Shown: positions 25,459 to 34,119, counted from the stretch's first letter. The stretch: 64,000 nucleotides of DNA from JBEBSD01 sp040394475 (GCA_040394475.1 JBEBSD010000017.1:23958-87957), one strand, 5' to 3'. Numbers and translations are program-made. The notes: a model not told the origin generated them from the letters alone.

Positions 25459-26312
25459 TTAAAAAGCATCAAAGGTTATTTTCGCCTGTCATGAAAACGA
25501 TTTCGAAAGCGACAGGAAATTCCGAATCCAACGCACAAATATAGGTGAATTTGTGTTTTACCATTTGCCGACAGCCGCTTTCCTTTCATCCGGAAGCGAT
25601 ACAGACGGCCTGTTTCCTTTCTTAACGTCAGTGTGCGGGTGATCACTGTTTCAAAATGTCGCTTGTACAAGCAAGCAAAGGTATAGGGTTTAGGTGGTTA
25701 AACAAATACGGACTGCCCGTACCGGAAAGCCGGTACGGGCAGTCCGCTTTTTCGAGCTTTTCATCCCGCCCGGGATGTACCGCCCTGGCCAATTGCGACG
25801 CGGCGGCAGGGTTTCACGCTGCCAATAACACGTTGTTACTGCCTTATTTCCCGGTAGGGTTTATTGGGACTCTTCCTGCAATTTCCCTCTCACAAATAAC
25901 TTTCTTGCGATCATCTGCCCATGCTGTATACGGTCCTCTTTCATCACTATTTCTGCCCGCAATTACCGCTCGTTCTCCTTCTTTAAAACGCTAAATATTC
26001 CGCAAATAAACCTCCTTCTTCCCTTCGGATCGGCACTATTAATCGCAACTATGCCATTTATCCTTATGTTGAAAATTGCATTTTCACACAGCCGGCAGCC
26101 CGAAATAACGGCATTTATTTCCCTTGTGGATTTCCGGATTTCTTTCTGCAATAACGACATACTTGTTATTTTAAGCCCCTGTATCACATCAGATTTGAAA
26201 ATCCATTAAGAAATATTTTTTTAACCAAAAACTTTACTATAACTTGCGCTGGTCATACACGACTGTATGCTTAATCCATCTAAAAAGCTCCCAAATTTAA
26301 ATCAACTTTATT
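25459..26312. other. Long intergenic region, mostly featureless
   Basis: About 850 bases upstream of valS and before the small coiled-coil gene. Apart from the strong hairpin at 25709-25746 I see no gene with coding character. Short frames in it lack family resemblance. Confidence 0.5.
25709..25751 (+). terminator. Strong orphan terminator-like hairpin
   Basis: A perfect 17-bp stem (CGGACTGCCCGTACCGG with its complement, loop AAAG) followed by CTTTTT. It has the form of an intrinsic terminator on the plus strand, yet no plus-strand gene lies within 2.9 kb upstream (the last is the peroxiredoxin gene, already terminated). Confidence 0.65.
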
Positions 26313-26537
26313 ATGGCAAGACCGGTATCGATTGCTCTTAAACTAGAGAATCATATTAAAGAAATTGAGGCTGCTATTGCAAAATTGCAAGACCAGTTGA
26401 CAGTTGCAAAACATAATTATGAGAACTACGTAACGCATAAGCAAGTGATCGAATCAATCCTTAGCTTGCGTGAAGCTCCGGAAATAGCCGCTCCCAAAAG
26501 GAAGTATACCAAACGGGCAAAACCTGCGGCGGAATAG
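26313..26537 (+). CDS. Small coiled-coil protein with basic tail
   Basis: 74 residues, not assigned to a named family. Residues 8-50 are a heptad-like helix (LENHIKEIEAAIAKLQDQL), and the last 15 are strongly basic and proline-containing (PKRKYTKRAKPAAE), reminiscent of nucleic-acid-binding tails. Coding character is supported by normal codon use, a clean ATG, and a terminator 57 bases after the stop. A small chromatin- or RNA-associated protein is a plausible guess only. Confidence 0.7.
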   Translation: MARPVSIALKLENHIKEIEAAIAKLQDQLTVAKHNYENYVTHKQVIESILSLREAPEIAAPKRKYTKRAKPAAE

Positions 26538-26593
26538 TGCTCCCACGGCGTACCCTGTGACCCTAGCCTGTCACGGGCAATTGTAATCTTGAG

Positions 26594-26627
26594 AGGCCCG
26601 AAAACCAGAACTTTCGGGCCTTTTTTT
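26594..26627 (+). terminator. Terminator of the small coiled-coil gene
   Basis: Ten-bp stem AGGCCCGAAA/TTTCGGGCCT with an 8-base loop, followed by T7. Confidence 0.95.
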
Positions 26628-26762
26628 GCGCTTATACAAAACACAATTGCCGGCTGGTGTGACGCCCTGCGTTTGTCCCGGGTTCTCACCACACCAAAAC
26701 CCCGCCGTTCGACCCCGCTTTTTTACCGCTCAACCTTTTTGGAAAATAATCTAACCAAGTAC

Positions 26763-26794
26763 CTTGTATAGCAAAGTACTATATACTACCTTTG
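26763..26794 (+). promoter_or_regulatory. Promoter of the PadR-PspC-GIN operon
   Basis: CTTG at 26763-26766 and TACCTTTG at 26787-26794, spaced 20 bases, fit the Bacteroidota TTTG-N19-TAnnTTTG pattern. The spacer contains AGTACTATATACT-like dyad sequence, the sort of site a PadR-type repressor could bind. Confidence 0.65.
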
Positions 26795-26810
26795 TTTTGT
26801 ATTAATACTC

Positions 26811-26918
26811 ATGCATCCAGAACTATTAGCCATGCAAAGTCGATTTCCTGAAGAAAAGAGAACCGAAGCACTCCTTTCTTCAGGAAATCTTAACAGATTA
26901 ATCTGCTTAAACATATGA
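26811..26918 (+). CDS. Candidate 35-residue leader peptide before padR
   Basis: ATG at 26811 opens a 35-codon frame (begins MHPELLAMQSRF, ends LNRLICLNI) that stops with TGA at 26916-26918, overlapping the padR start as ATGA. That overlap is the usual form of translational coupling. The frame runs through a 13-bp hairpin. The promoter lies 17 bases upstream, so this would be the first frame on the transcript. The peptide matches nothing I know; it may act only by being translated. Confidence 0.45.
   Translation: MHPELLAMQSRFPEEKRTEALLSSGNLNRLICLNI
26844..26905 (+). promoter_or_regulatory. Leader hairpin and palindrome upstream of padR
   Basis: TTTCCTGAAGAAA (26844-26856) pairs perfectly with TTTCTTCAGGAAA (26875-26887) around an 18-base loop. 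Seven bases later CAGATTAATCTG (26894-26905) is a perfect 12-bp palindrome. The start codon of padR follows within 10 bases. There is no T-tract, so control of translation or a repressor site is likelier than termination. Confidence 0.5.
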
Positions 26919-27268
26919 ACATTGAAAATGCTCAAGTGCAAATGCGCAAAGGAATTCTTGAATTCTGCATTCTGCACATCATCTCACGAGGAGAAGTCTA
27001 CGCCTCAGATATGCTGGAAGAACTGACGTCTGCCCGCATAATGGTAGTGGAAGGCACGCTGTATCCCTTATTAACCCGGCTGAAAAATGCCGGTTTTCTT
27101 GACTACAAATGGGTTGAATCCTCGTCCGGACCTCCCCGAAAGTATTATGTATTAACCGACCAGGGAAAAGTATTTTTAACTGCCATGCAAACCACCTGGG
27201 AAGAGCTCTCGGATTCGGTGACGGCAATCATCAAAAAAACCGACAGCCAGCAGGAAACTATTTCTTAA
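26915..27268 (+). CDS. PadR-family transcriptional regulator
   Basis: 117 residues. Winged-helix domain with the PadR hallmarks MRKGILEFCILHIISRGEVYASDM (split across helices 1-2), VEGTLYPLLTRLKNAGFL and PRKYYVLTDQGK. The C-terminal helix (about 90-110) would mediate dimerisation. In Bacteroidota such short PadR proteins commonly precede PspC-domain proteins and are thought to repress their own operon. The next gene starts 40 bases downstream. Confidence 0.93.
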   Translation: MNIENAQVQMRKGILEFCILHIISRGEVYASDMLEELTSARIMVVEGTLYPLLTRLKNAGFLDYKWVESSSGPPRKYYVLTDQGKVFLTAMQTTWEELSDSVTAIIKKTDSQQETIS

Positions 27269-27308
27269 CCGCCAGGACAATCTCCCAAACGCAGGACCGA
27301 CAAAAACC

Positions 27309-29816
27309 ATGAAAAAGACCATTAGTATTAATATCGCAGGGGTCATCTTTTACATTGAAGAGGACGGTTACGATAAACTCAAAAGTTACCTTAATTCCGT
27401 TCACAAGTATTTTTCGACATTTTCGGATAGCGCTGAAATCCTGGCCGACATTGAAGGACGTATTGCGGAGCGGTTTCTGGTCAAGCAAAAACTGGAAAAC
27501 AAACAAGCCATTTCAGAATCGGATGTCAGCGAGCTCATCACCGCTATGGGGACGGTTTCTGACTTTGAAGCTATTGAGACTGCCGATGATTTGTTTTCGG
27601 AGCCGCTTCAGGCAGCTTCGTCCAAGGCGCCTCCTGTGGACACACCCACCCCGGCACCCACACCGCCCAAGCGCCGGAGAGGCCAGTTCTTTCGCGATCT
27701 GAACCGGAAAATGCTGGGTGGCGTTGCCGCCGGGCTGGCCCATTATTACAGTGTTGATCCACTTTGGATACGATTGCTCATTCTGCTGGTAGTTTTCGGG
27801 CTGGTCCCCGCCAGCGGCATCCTCGACATGCACCGGGAAGGCACTTTTGCCTTCCTTAGCGGAATTGTCCTACTGGTTTATATCGCCATGTGGGTGGCCT
27901 TTCCCGGATCCAGAACCCTGGAAGACAACACGGCTATCAAAAAGTTCTACCGCAATCCGGATCGCAAAGTTATCGGCGGAGTGGCTTCCGGAGTCGGCTC
28001 CTATTTTAATATCGATGTAGGCGTGGTACGTTTTCTATGGGTACTGTCCATCCTGTTTTTTGGAACCGGTATTCTGGTTTACATTATTCTCTGGGCCATT
28101 GCCCCTGCAGCCAATACGCTCACCGAAAAAATGGAAATGCAGGGGGAGCCGATTACGCTTTCCAATATCGAATCGAATATCAAAAGAAGCCTTCGGCTGG
28201 AGGATAATAAGGGAAAGGAAAGCGACCTTATGAAAGTACTCCTCTTGCCATTCCGGGCCATCGCCTACCTGCTTACGGCATTAGGCAAGATATTGAAGGG
28301 CCTCGGGCCCATCCTCCGGGTGCTTATCGGCGTATTCCTGATCGGCACAGCGGGCCTCACACTACTCGGTTTATTCACCGCAGCCGCCATATTTATGGGC
28401 CTTACAACTGTGGCGGACCTATCGTTCCTGCCCGCCCATTTTATGGTTTTCAAAGAAATGCCTGCTCTTCTCGTTCTCGCCGCATTTGTCGTCTCAGCAG
28501 TGCCTGTGCTTTCCGTTCTGCTGCTCGGCCTGATGCTGCTCACCAAACGGAGCGTGGTTGGAAGCACCGTCTGGATTACCCTGGCCGGACTCTGGATTGC
28601 AGGAATCATCGGGACCGTTTCAACGGGCATTACCTTTCAGCGCAATTTTGCTAAACGAGGCGGTTTGCAGACCGAAGCGGCGTTCCGGCTGTCTCCCCAT
28701 GTCCTTAAAATCGATCAGCTTCCTACCGATCCGGATGAAAGCGTCAGGGTGAATGTCGTGTTGAAAGGGATGTCATTAAGCGACAGCATCCGGGTTGCGA
28801 AATACATTTCTGCCTATGGCGCCAGCCGCAATGAAGCCGAGCAGAATGCTTCCGAAATCACCTATGCAGTCACCCAGAAGGACTCCATACTGTTCTTTCC
28901 CGAAGGGCCCTTTTTTAGCAAGTCATTGCCGTACCGCAAACAACGCATCGAGATCACCCTTCACATTCCCTATCACAAGTCGTTTGCCATGAGCCGCAAT
29001 TTCTTTTTCGGGATGTTTTCCCAGGAAGGCAATCACAGGAACCTGAGACAATACCACCTGTCCAGCAACGATCTCAATTGGGATGAATTACGCTGGGCAT
29101 TCTTACCCGATTCGGGTCTGGTATGCCGCAACATCCCGCCCCAGTTTCTGCAAATACAGACGGAAACGGCCGAAGAAACTGTCCCGGTTTACAACGACGA
29201 CAATGATCCGGAGGTCTTTTCTCCCCGCGACAAAGGGGAATTCAGCAAACAATTTGCCGTGTCCGATTTTGACGCTATTGATTTGGGAGGCGCCTATCAC
29301 ATTCTGATCCAACAGGGAAACGAATGGAGCCTTACCGCCGACGGTTCGCAAGCGGATATTGAGAAATTAACACCGTCAGTTCAGAACGGGATTCTCCGGG
29401 TCAGAAACGACCAGCGTGATTTGGACATTTTCTCCAAATCCGGAAGTATTGGTCTGGTAATTACCCTGCCGGAATTAAAATCGCTCGATCTTTCAGGCGC
29501 CAACCGTTTTCAGGTATCCGGTTTCAACAATATCCGTTCATTGGAGGTAGAACTTTCAGGTGCCACACGCGGAGAAATGCATGTCAGCGGGGATGCGCTT
29601 CAAACTGATTTATCAGGCGCCTCCCGTTTAATTTTGAAAGGGGTTTTATCGGAATTGGAAGCCGATTTGTCCGGCGCCAGTAAACTGGAGGCCGTTGATG
29701 CACAAATCAGACAGGCGCATATCGAGGCTTCGGGTGCGAGCACTGCTTTGATGGGAAATATTCCGGATTTAAAATCGTCGGTAACCGGCGCCAGCAATGT
29801 AACCACACCCGAATAA
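27309..29816 (+). CDS. Membrane protein with two PspC domains and a C-terminal GIN (DUF2807) domain
   Basis: 835 residues. A cytoplasmic N-terminal region (1-100, containing SESDVSELITAMGTVSDFE) is followed by two PspC domains (about 130-210 with RKMLGGVAAGLAHYY, and 215-275 with RKVIGGVASGVGSYF), more membrane helices to about 445, and a periplasmic part. The C-terminal GIN/DUF2807 domain (about 650-830) is a right-handed beta-helix-like repeat with recurring LSGA(S/N) motifs. PspC proteins sense membrane stress in other phyla. Here membrane-stress sensing may be joined to an adhesin-like outer domain; that is an inference. Second gene of the padR operon. Confidence 0.9.
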   Translation: MKKTISINIAGVIFYIEEDGYDKLKSYLNSVHKYFSTFSDSAEILADIEGRIAERFLVKQKLENKQAISESDVSELITAMGTVSDFEAIETADDLFSEPLQAASSKAPPVDTPTPAPTPPKRRRGQFFRDLNRKMLGGVAAGLAHYYSVDPLWIRLLILLVVFGLVPASGILDMHREGTFAFLSGIVLLVYIAMWVAFPGSRTLEDNTAIKKFYRNPDRKVIGGVASGVGSYFNIDVGVVRFLWVLSILFFGTGILVYIILWAIAPAANTLTEKMEMQGEPITLSNIESNIKRSLRLEDNKGKESDLMKVLLLPFRAIAYLLTALGKILKGLGPILRVLIGVFLIGTAGLTLLGLFTAAAIFMGLTTVADLSFLPAHFMVFKEMPALLVLAAFVVSAVPVLSVLLLGLMLLTKRSVVGSTVWITLAGLWIAGIIGTVSTGITFQRNFAKRGGLQTEAAFRLSPHVLKIDQLPTDPDESVRVNVVLKGMSLSDSIRVAKYISAYGASRNEAEQNASEITYAVTQKDSILFFPEGPFFSKSLPYRKQRIEITLHIPYHKSFAMSRNFFFGMFSQEGNHRNLRQYHLSSNDLNWDELRWAFLPDSGLVCRNIPPQFLQIQTETAEETVPVYNDDNDPEVFSPRDKGEFSKQFAVSDFDAIDLGGAYHILIQQGNEWSLTADGSQADIEKLTPSVQNGILRVRNDQRDLDIFSKSGSIGLVITLPELKSLDLSGANRFQVSGFNNIRSLEVELSGATRGEMHVSGDALQTDLSGASRLILKGVLSELEADLSGASKLEAVDAQIRQAHIEASGASTALMGNIPDLKSSVTGASNVTTPE

Positions 29817-29899
29817 CGGGGAGCAGATGCAACATTGCCGGCATCGCAACGTCTTTACCCGAAATGGTCACTTTAATTGTATCAACAAATACCTGCATC

Positions 29900-30592
29900 A
29901 TGAAAAAACAATTCTTCTTATTTGCTGCGCTCTTCCTTTTCGTTTTCAACGGATTTGCAGCTGAAACATCCCGCACTTTTCCGGTGACCAATTTCTCGAA
30001 GCTTTCACTGGGAAGTGCATTCAAAATAGACGTAACACAGGGCAGCCAGTTTAAAGTAACTGCTACCGGTGAGGCAGCCGACCTGGATGATCTGGAAGCT
30101 AACGTCAGCGGAGGTACCCTCTCTGTCAAATATAACAACCGGCATCGAAACAACCGGAAAGGAGTAAGGATCCGGATAGAAATGCCCTCCCTTGCCGCCG
30201 TTGATTTCTCGGGTGCATCCACGGCCTCGGTCAGCGGTTTTAAAAACCGTGGTGAAATGAAAATTGCTATTTCCGGGGCCTCGACCGTGACAATGGATTT
30301 CGAGGCAAAAAGTGTTTCGCTCGATTTATCGGGCGCTTCCAACCTGAAGTTAAACGGGAAAGCGGATGCGCTGGAAGGCGACATTTCGGGAGCAAGCTCC
30401 CTGAAAGCGAGGGATTTTTCGGCCAAAGAGGTCGAACTTGATGCCTCGGGGGCCAGCAGCGCCGCCATTTTCGCTTCCGCTTCCCTGCGCGGTGATGCCA
30501 GCGGCGCCAGCAGTATCCGCTATGCAGGAGGCGCCCGGGACATCCGTGTCAATACAACCGGGGCAAGTTCTATTAAAAAAGCCGATCGCTGA
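29900..30592 (+). CDS. Secreted head-GIN-domain (DUF2807) protein
   Basis: 230 residues from ATG 29900 (the frame opens earlier, but this start gives the signal peptide MKKQFFLFAALFLF...GFAA). The mature part is one GIN/DUF2807 domain with repeated SGAS units (DFSGASTASVSG, AISGASTVTMDF, DLSGASNLKLNG, and further), each making a beta-helix coil. It resembles the C-terminal domain of the preceding gene, so it may be a shed or paralogous partner. Gap of 83 bases to that gene; terminator follows. Confidence 0.88.
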   Translation: MKKQFFLFAALFLFVFNGFAAETSRTFPVTNFSKLSLGSAFKIDVTQGSQFKVTATGEAADLDDLEANVSGGTLSVKYNNRHRNNRKGVRIRIEMPSLAAVDFSGASTASVSGFKNRGEMKIAISGASTVTMDFEAKSVSLDLSGASNLKLNGKADALEGDISGASSLKARDFSAKEVELDASGASSAAIFASASLRGDASGASSIRYAGGARDIRVNTTGASSIKKADR

Positions 30593-30604
30593 CACCCTCT
30601 TCCC

Positions 30605-30637
30605 GAAAAGCCTCCGGTGACGGGGGCTTTTCTTTTT
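30605..30637 (+). terminator. Terminator of the padR-PspC-GIN operon
   Basis: Twelve-pair stem (GAAAAGCCTCCG with CGGGGGCTTTTC, one G-U pair, loop GTGA) followed by TTTTT. Confidence 0.85.
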
Positions 30638-30693
30638 AAGGTTTCCTCACTACCTTGCTATTCCTAATTTTCCGACTTCTAATCCGACGAAAC

Positions 30694-31482
30694 ATGAATA
30701 GTAATCTGGTGGGTAAAAACGCACTGGTGGGAGGCAGCACCCAGGGAATCGGTTTTGCCGCCGCACAGGAACTGGCCCTTCTCGGCGCCACTGTTACCCT
30801 GATCGCCCGAAATGAAGAACGTTTAAAGACCGCGCTTGAAAAGCTGGATCACTCCCGGGGACAGGCGCATGCTTACCTGGTAGCCGATTTTACCGACCGT
30901 AGTTCCGTTGGCAACGCTTTGGACACTCTTGCCCGCAAAACCTCACCAATACACATAGTGGTCAACAATACCGGGGGACCCTCCGGAGGCCCCTTGCTCG
31001 AGGCTCCCACCACGCAGTTGCTGGAAACCTTCGAAATGCACCTGATCAACTACCAGCTGATTGCACAGGCATTGGTTCCGGGAATGCAGGCCGCAGGGTT
31101 CGGCAGGATTGTCAACATTATCAGTACTTCAGTCAAGCAACCCATACCAGGGCTCGGCGTATCCAATACCGTTCGCTGGGCGGTTGCGTCCTGGGCCAAA
31201 ACCCTTGCCAATGAACTGGGTCCCTATGGAATAACAGTCAATAATGTATTGCCCGGTTATACGAAAACGGCCCGGCTCGACGCCGTCATACAGATGCGGT
31301 CGGCCGCACAGGGCTTGTCTGCAGAAGAGACAGGCCGTCAGTTGGCCGCTACAATCCCCACCCGGCGGTTCGCCGAACCGGAAGAGGTTGCCGCGGCTAT
31401 TGCTTTCCTGTGTACACCGGCGGCGGGCAGTATTAACGGGATTAATCTTCCCGTAGACGGCGGGAATACGGCCAGTTTATAG
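30694..31482 (+). CDS. Short-chain dehydrogenase lacking the usual catalytic Tyr/Lys
   Basis: 262 residues from ATG 30694 (the TTG 13 codons earlier is unlikely). Rossmann motif GGSTQGIG near the N-terminus and NNTGGPSGG mark the classical SDR fold. Where YxxxK is expected the protein reads SNTVR, so Tyr and Lys are replaced by Ser and Arg. This matches the known atypical BKR-like SDR group with SN.VR motifs, whose reaction is unclear. Its TAG stop at 31480-31482 overlaps the convergent gene's stop (TTATAG). Confidence 0.88.
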   Translation: MNSNLVGKNALVGGSTQGIGFAAAQELALLGATVTLIARNEERLKTALEKLDHSRGQAHAYLVADFTDRSSVGNALDTLARKTSPIHIVVNNTGGPSGGPLLEAPTTQLLETFEMHLINYQLIAQALVPGMQAAGFGRIVNIISTSVKQPIPGLGVSNTVRWAVASWAKTLANELGPYGITVNNVLPGYTKTARLDAVIQMRSAAQGLSAEETGRQLAATIPTRRFAEPEEVAAAIAFLCTPAAGSINGINLPVDGGNTASL

Positions 31483-32895
31483 GTTTCCGGAGTGGGAGCT
31501 CCGGGAATGGCAATTCCCGGATTGGCAGCCGTCCGGCGCCATCGGCCTGTAAGCGGGAAGTACCTGCTGTATTTCCGAAACGATATAACCGGCGTCTCCC
31601 GTGGCCATGGCCTTTTCCAGGCGCGCAATTGCAATAAGCATTTCTGCTTCCCGGTCCACATGCTGCGCGACCAACCGGACAATCCGGGCATGCGGTGTCC
31701 GTTCAGGGCGCTCGCTGGCATAGCACAACTCCTCAGTCAGTTTCTCTCCCGGACGCAATCCGATCAGCCGGATCGCGATTTCCTCCCCGGGAATTTTTCC
31801 GGCTTGCCTAATCAGCCATCTGGCCAGTGCCAGCATTTTCACGGGTTTTCCCATATCCAGCATATAAACCGCTCCCTTTTCTTCCATACACCCGGCTTCC
31901 AGCACCAACTGGCAGGCCTCAGGAATCGTCATCAGGTAACGGCTCGTATCCGGGTGGGTCAGTGTCACCGGCCCCCCTGCCGCGATCTGCCGGGTAAACA
32001 ACGGCACTACCGACCCGCTGGAACCCAGCACATTGCCAAAACGGGTAATCGCAAAACGGGTGGTTCGCGCCGACAGGCTTTGGATATACCTTTCACTCAT
32101 TCGTTTGGTGGCGCCCATCACACTGACCGGGTTTACCGCTTTATCCGTCGAAATGTAAATAAACTGCCTGACCCGGCAATCACAGGAAACCTCGGCCAGT
32201 TGCCGGGTTCCCAGCAAATTGACGCGAAGTGCTTCATACGGGTGCATTTCCATCATCGGGACATGCTTATAGGCAGCTGCATGCAACACAATCTCCGGTT
32301 GGTAATGATCGAAAACCTGCTTCAGCCGCTCCCCGTCGGTAATATCCGCCACAATTGTGATCATCTCACGAACCGTGTCTTTCAGTTCCGCATCCAGTTC
32401 GTACAGGCCCGGTTCCGATTGATCCAGGAGCAGCAGCTGCCGGTAGGGATACCCCGACAGTTGTCTTACCAACCCGCTCCCAATGGATCCGGCCGCTCCC
32501 GTGACCAGCAGCACCTTGTCGCGAACCCATTCCCCAACCGCTGCGCGATCCGGCGCTGCGGATTCCCTGCCGCGCAGCTGTCCGGCTATTTCGGAAAGCA
32601 CTTGTTCCCGGGACTGCACCCGGTTGCTCCTTTGAAAAACACGGTTTCCCCGCAGAAAGAGGTACCATAACCAGAAAAACAGTCCTCCTGCCGACAAAAA
32701 ATAACCGATGATGTCCAGAAGCGGATTCCAGGAAGCCCCGGTCATTCCCGCCGGGACGGTTGTTACAGTGAAAAGATTCACACCTAAAACCAAGCTTCGG
32801 AAGCCGTCGCTTCGGAAGCCGATGCTTCGGAAGCCGAAGTGCTGTGTATAGTTGTGTACAATCTTTTTGAAACCAGCTATTGCCATACAGGTCAT
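31477..32895 (-). CDS. FlaA1/CapD-like nucleotide-sugar dehydratase/epimerase, short N-terminus
   Basis: About 472 residues. Residues about 130-420 form the polysaccharide biosynthesis SDR domain: VTGAAGSIGSGLVRQL, HAAAYKHVPMMEMHPYEA, FIYISTDKAVNPVSVMGATKRMSE (split around the SMGATK active-site region), RFGNVLGSSGSVVPLF. It acts on UDP-sugars (dehydration or epimerisation) at the membrane. Full-size relatives have about 620 residues with four membrane helices and an extra domain; here only one helix (about 65-85) precedes the SDR, so it is an N-terminally shortened version. ATG 32895 or 32886 are possible starts; ATG 32745, after the 15-bp repeats, is also possible. Confidence 0.82.
   Translation of the reverse strand: MTCMAIAGFKKIVHNYTQHFGFRSIGFRSDGFRSLVLGVNLFTVTTVPAGMTGASWNPLLDIIGYFLSAGGLFFWLWYLFLRGNRVFQRSNRVQSREQVLSEIAGQLRGRESAAPDRAAVGEWVRDKVLLVTGAAGSIGSGLVRQLSGYPYRQLLLLDQSEPGLYELDAELKDTVREMITIVADITDGERLKQVFDHYQPEIVLHAAAYKHVPMMEMHPYEALRVNLLGTRQLAEVSCDCRVRQFIYISTDKAVNPVSVMGATKRMSERYIQSLSARTTRFAITRFGNVLGSSGSVVPLFTRQIAAGGPVTLTHPDTSRYLMTIPEACQLVLEAGCMEEKGAVYMLDMGKPVKMLALARWLIRQAGKIPGEEIAIRLIGLRPGEKLTEELCYASERPERTPHARIVRLVAQHVDREAEMLIAIARLEKAMATGDAGYIVSEIQQVLPAYRPMAPDGCQSGNCHSRSSHSGNL
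32794..32838. repeat. 15-bp tandem repeat (3 copies)
   Basis: Copies of GCTTCGGAAGCCGnn at 32794, 32809 and 32824. If the upstream start of the FlaA1-like gene is right it encodes repeated GFRS(x) units; otherwise it lies in the leader. Confidence 0.85.
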
Positions 32896-32936
32896 GGTTT
32901 TCAAAAAACGAATCAATAAAATGACGTCTTCCGGGT

Positions 32937-33872
32937 TTATAATTTCCCCGATGGATATAGTGCGTTTAATGCGTGTGTTAATCCGGGATAAAGATACTGA
33001 AAATCTGTTTCAGTCTGCACTCTGAAGTTGACAACCTTTGCACCTTCCAGTAAAAGCCCCGCCATCTCTCCCAGGAGCAGCCTGATGACAAACGCCGGAA
33101 CATCCGGAAGCCAGTCCCGTTTGTGCAGCAAAGTGTTCATCGCGGCGACAAACTGGCGGTTGGTCACTGCACCGGGAGCTACTGCGTTATAAACCCCCTG
33201 CCAGGCATCGTGCTCCATCGCTTCCGTATACATCCGGCAAAGATCCGCGATATGGATCCAGGACAACCACTGCCTGCCGGTGCCGAACGCTGCCAACAGG
33301 CCCAGCCGGGCGGGCAGCTCCAACTGCTTCAGCATTCCACCCTCCCGGCCGAGCACAACGCCGGTACGGAGTTTGACGGTGCGCACTCCCTGCCGCCCGA
33401 ACTGGTCGGCCGCGGTCTCCCACTGCCGGGTAACGGTAGCTAAAAAGGAGTCGGCTGCGGGGGAATTTTCGGTAAAAGCGCTCTCAAAATCCCGGTTATC
33501 ATAAATTCCCGTTGCGGAAGCCGACACCAGTACTTTGGGCCAGGTAGCCATCCGCTGCATTGCCTCCAATAAAACGTCCAGCGAATCGACGCGGCTTTTC
33601 AGGATCTCCGCACGCCGTTTTTCAGTCCACCTCTTCGCTCCCACATTCGCTCCGGCCAAATGGATGAGACACTTTGTATCTTTCAATGCACTTTCCGGCA
33701 CATCGGCTCTTTCCGGATGCCACTCATGCACGCTTACTCCGGGTACGCGTACCGGCGAACGGCTTAAAAAAGCCACCCGGTAGCCTTGTGCCAGCAGGTG
33801 CTTCGCCAGCGCTCTTCCGATAAATCCAGTTCCCCCGGTTATCAGGACCTTTTCTTTCTCTTCCATTCCCAT
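32937..33872 (-). CDS. TIGR01777-family NAD(P)-dependent epimerase
   Basis: 311 residues. N-terminal Rossmann motif VLITGGTGFIGRALAKHL, then CLIHLAGANVGAKRWTEKRR, a signature of the TIGR01777 (YfcH-like) family, and YDNRDFESAFTENSP. The C-terminal DUF1731-type region contains LLLGEMAGLLLEGAKV. Function in E. coli YfcH-like proteins is not established. Two in-frame ATG codons (33872, 33866) are possible. The FlaA1-like gene follows 41 bases later on the same strand. Confidence 0.9.
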   Translation of the reverse strand: MGMEEKEKVLITGGTGFIGRALAKHLLAQGYRVAFLSRSPVRVPGVSVHEWHPERADVPESALKDTKCLIHLAGANVGAKRWTEKRRAEILKSRVDSLDVLLEAMQRMATWPKVLVSASATGIYDNRDFESAFTENSPAADSFLATVTRQWETAADQFGRQGVRTVKLRTGVVLGREGGMLKQLELPARLGLLAAFGTGRQWLSWIHIADLCRMYTEAMEHDAWQGVYNAVAPGAVTNRQFVAAMNTLLHKRDWLPDVPAFVIRLLLGEMAGLLLEGAKVVNFRVQTETDFQYLYPGLTHALNALYPSGKL

Positions 33873-33918
33873 TGCTGATAATTATCTATAAGGTGCATCA
33901 TTATAGCAATCAATATCG

Positions 33919-33926
33919 TACTTTTG
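33919..33926 (+). promoter_or_regulatory. -7 promoter box before the cobalamin riboswitch
   Basis: TACTTTTG is an exact TAnnTTTG match, 12 bases before the first riboswitch stem. No good -33 TTTG is visible at the expected distance. Confidence 0.5.
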
Positions 33927-33937
33927 TACCGATTTAC

Positions 33938-34119
33938 AGGTGCTTTCTTGTTTCAGATACAAGATAACGCTTAATTGGGAATTCCGTGAAAATCGGAAAC
34001 TGTCCCCGCAACTGTCAATTTCCGGCAATCCGGTTTCAACTACACTACCACTGTTTCCAGGAAACGGGAAGGTTCGAAGCAGGAGGAAATAAGTCAGGAG
34101 ACCAGCCTGTAGATGCACC
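33938..34119 (+). ncRNA. Cobalamin (B12) riboswitch
   Basis: The outer stem GGTGC (33939-33943) pairs with GCACC (34115-34119). Inside are the conserved core elements GGGAATTCCGTGAAAATC, then ACTGTCCCCGCAACTGT, and the 3' segment AAGTCAGGAGACC at 34091-34103, which are diagnostic of cobalamin riboswitches. It lies in the leader of the BtuB-like receptor gene, whose start is 49 bases downstream. B12 binding is expected to reduce expression; the CGG...CCG-type pairing after 34119 may form the expression platform. Confidence 0.95.

Noticed and set aside
25963..26187. Possible 74-codon minus-strand gene
   Set aside because: AT-rich intergenic DNA, no homology-like features, no terminator or convincing start.
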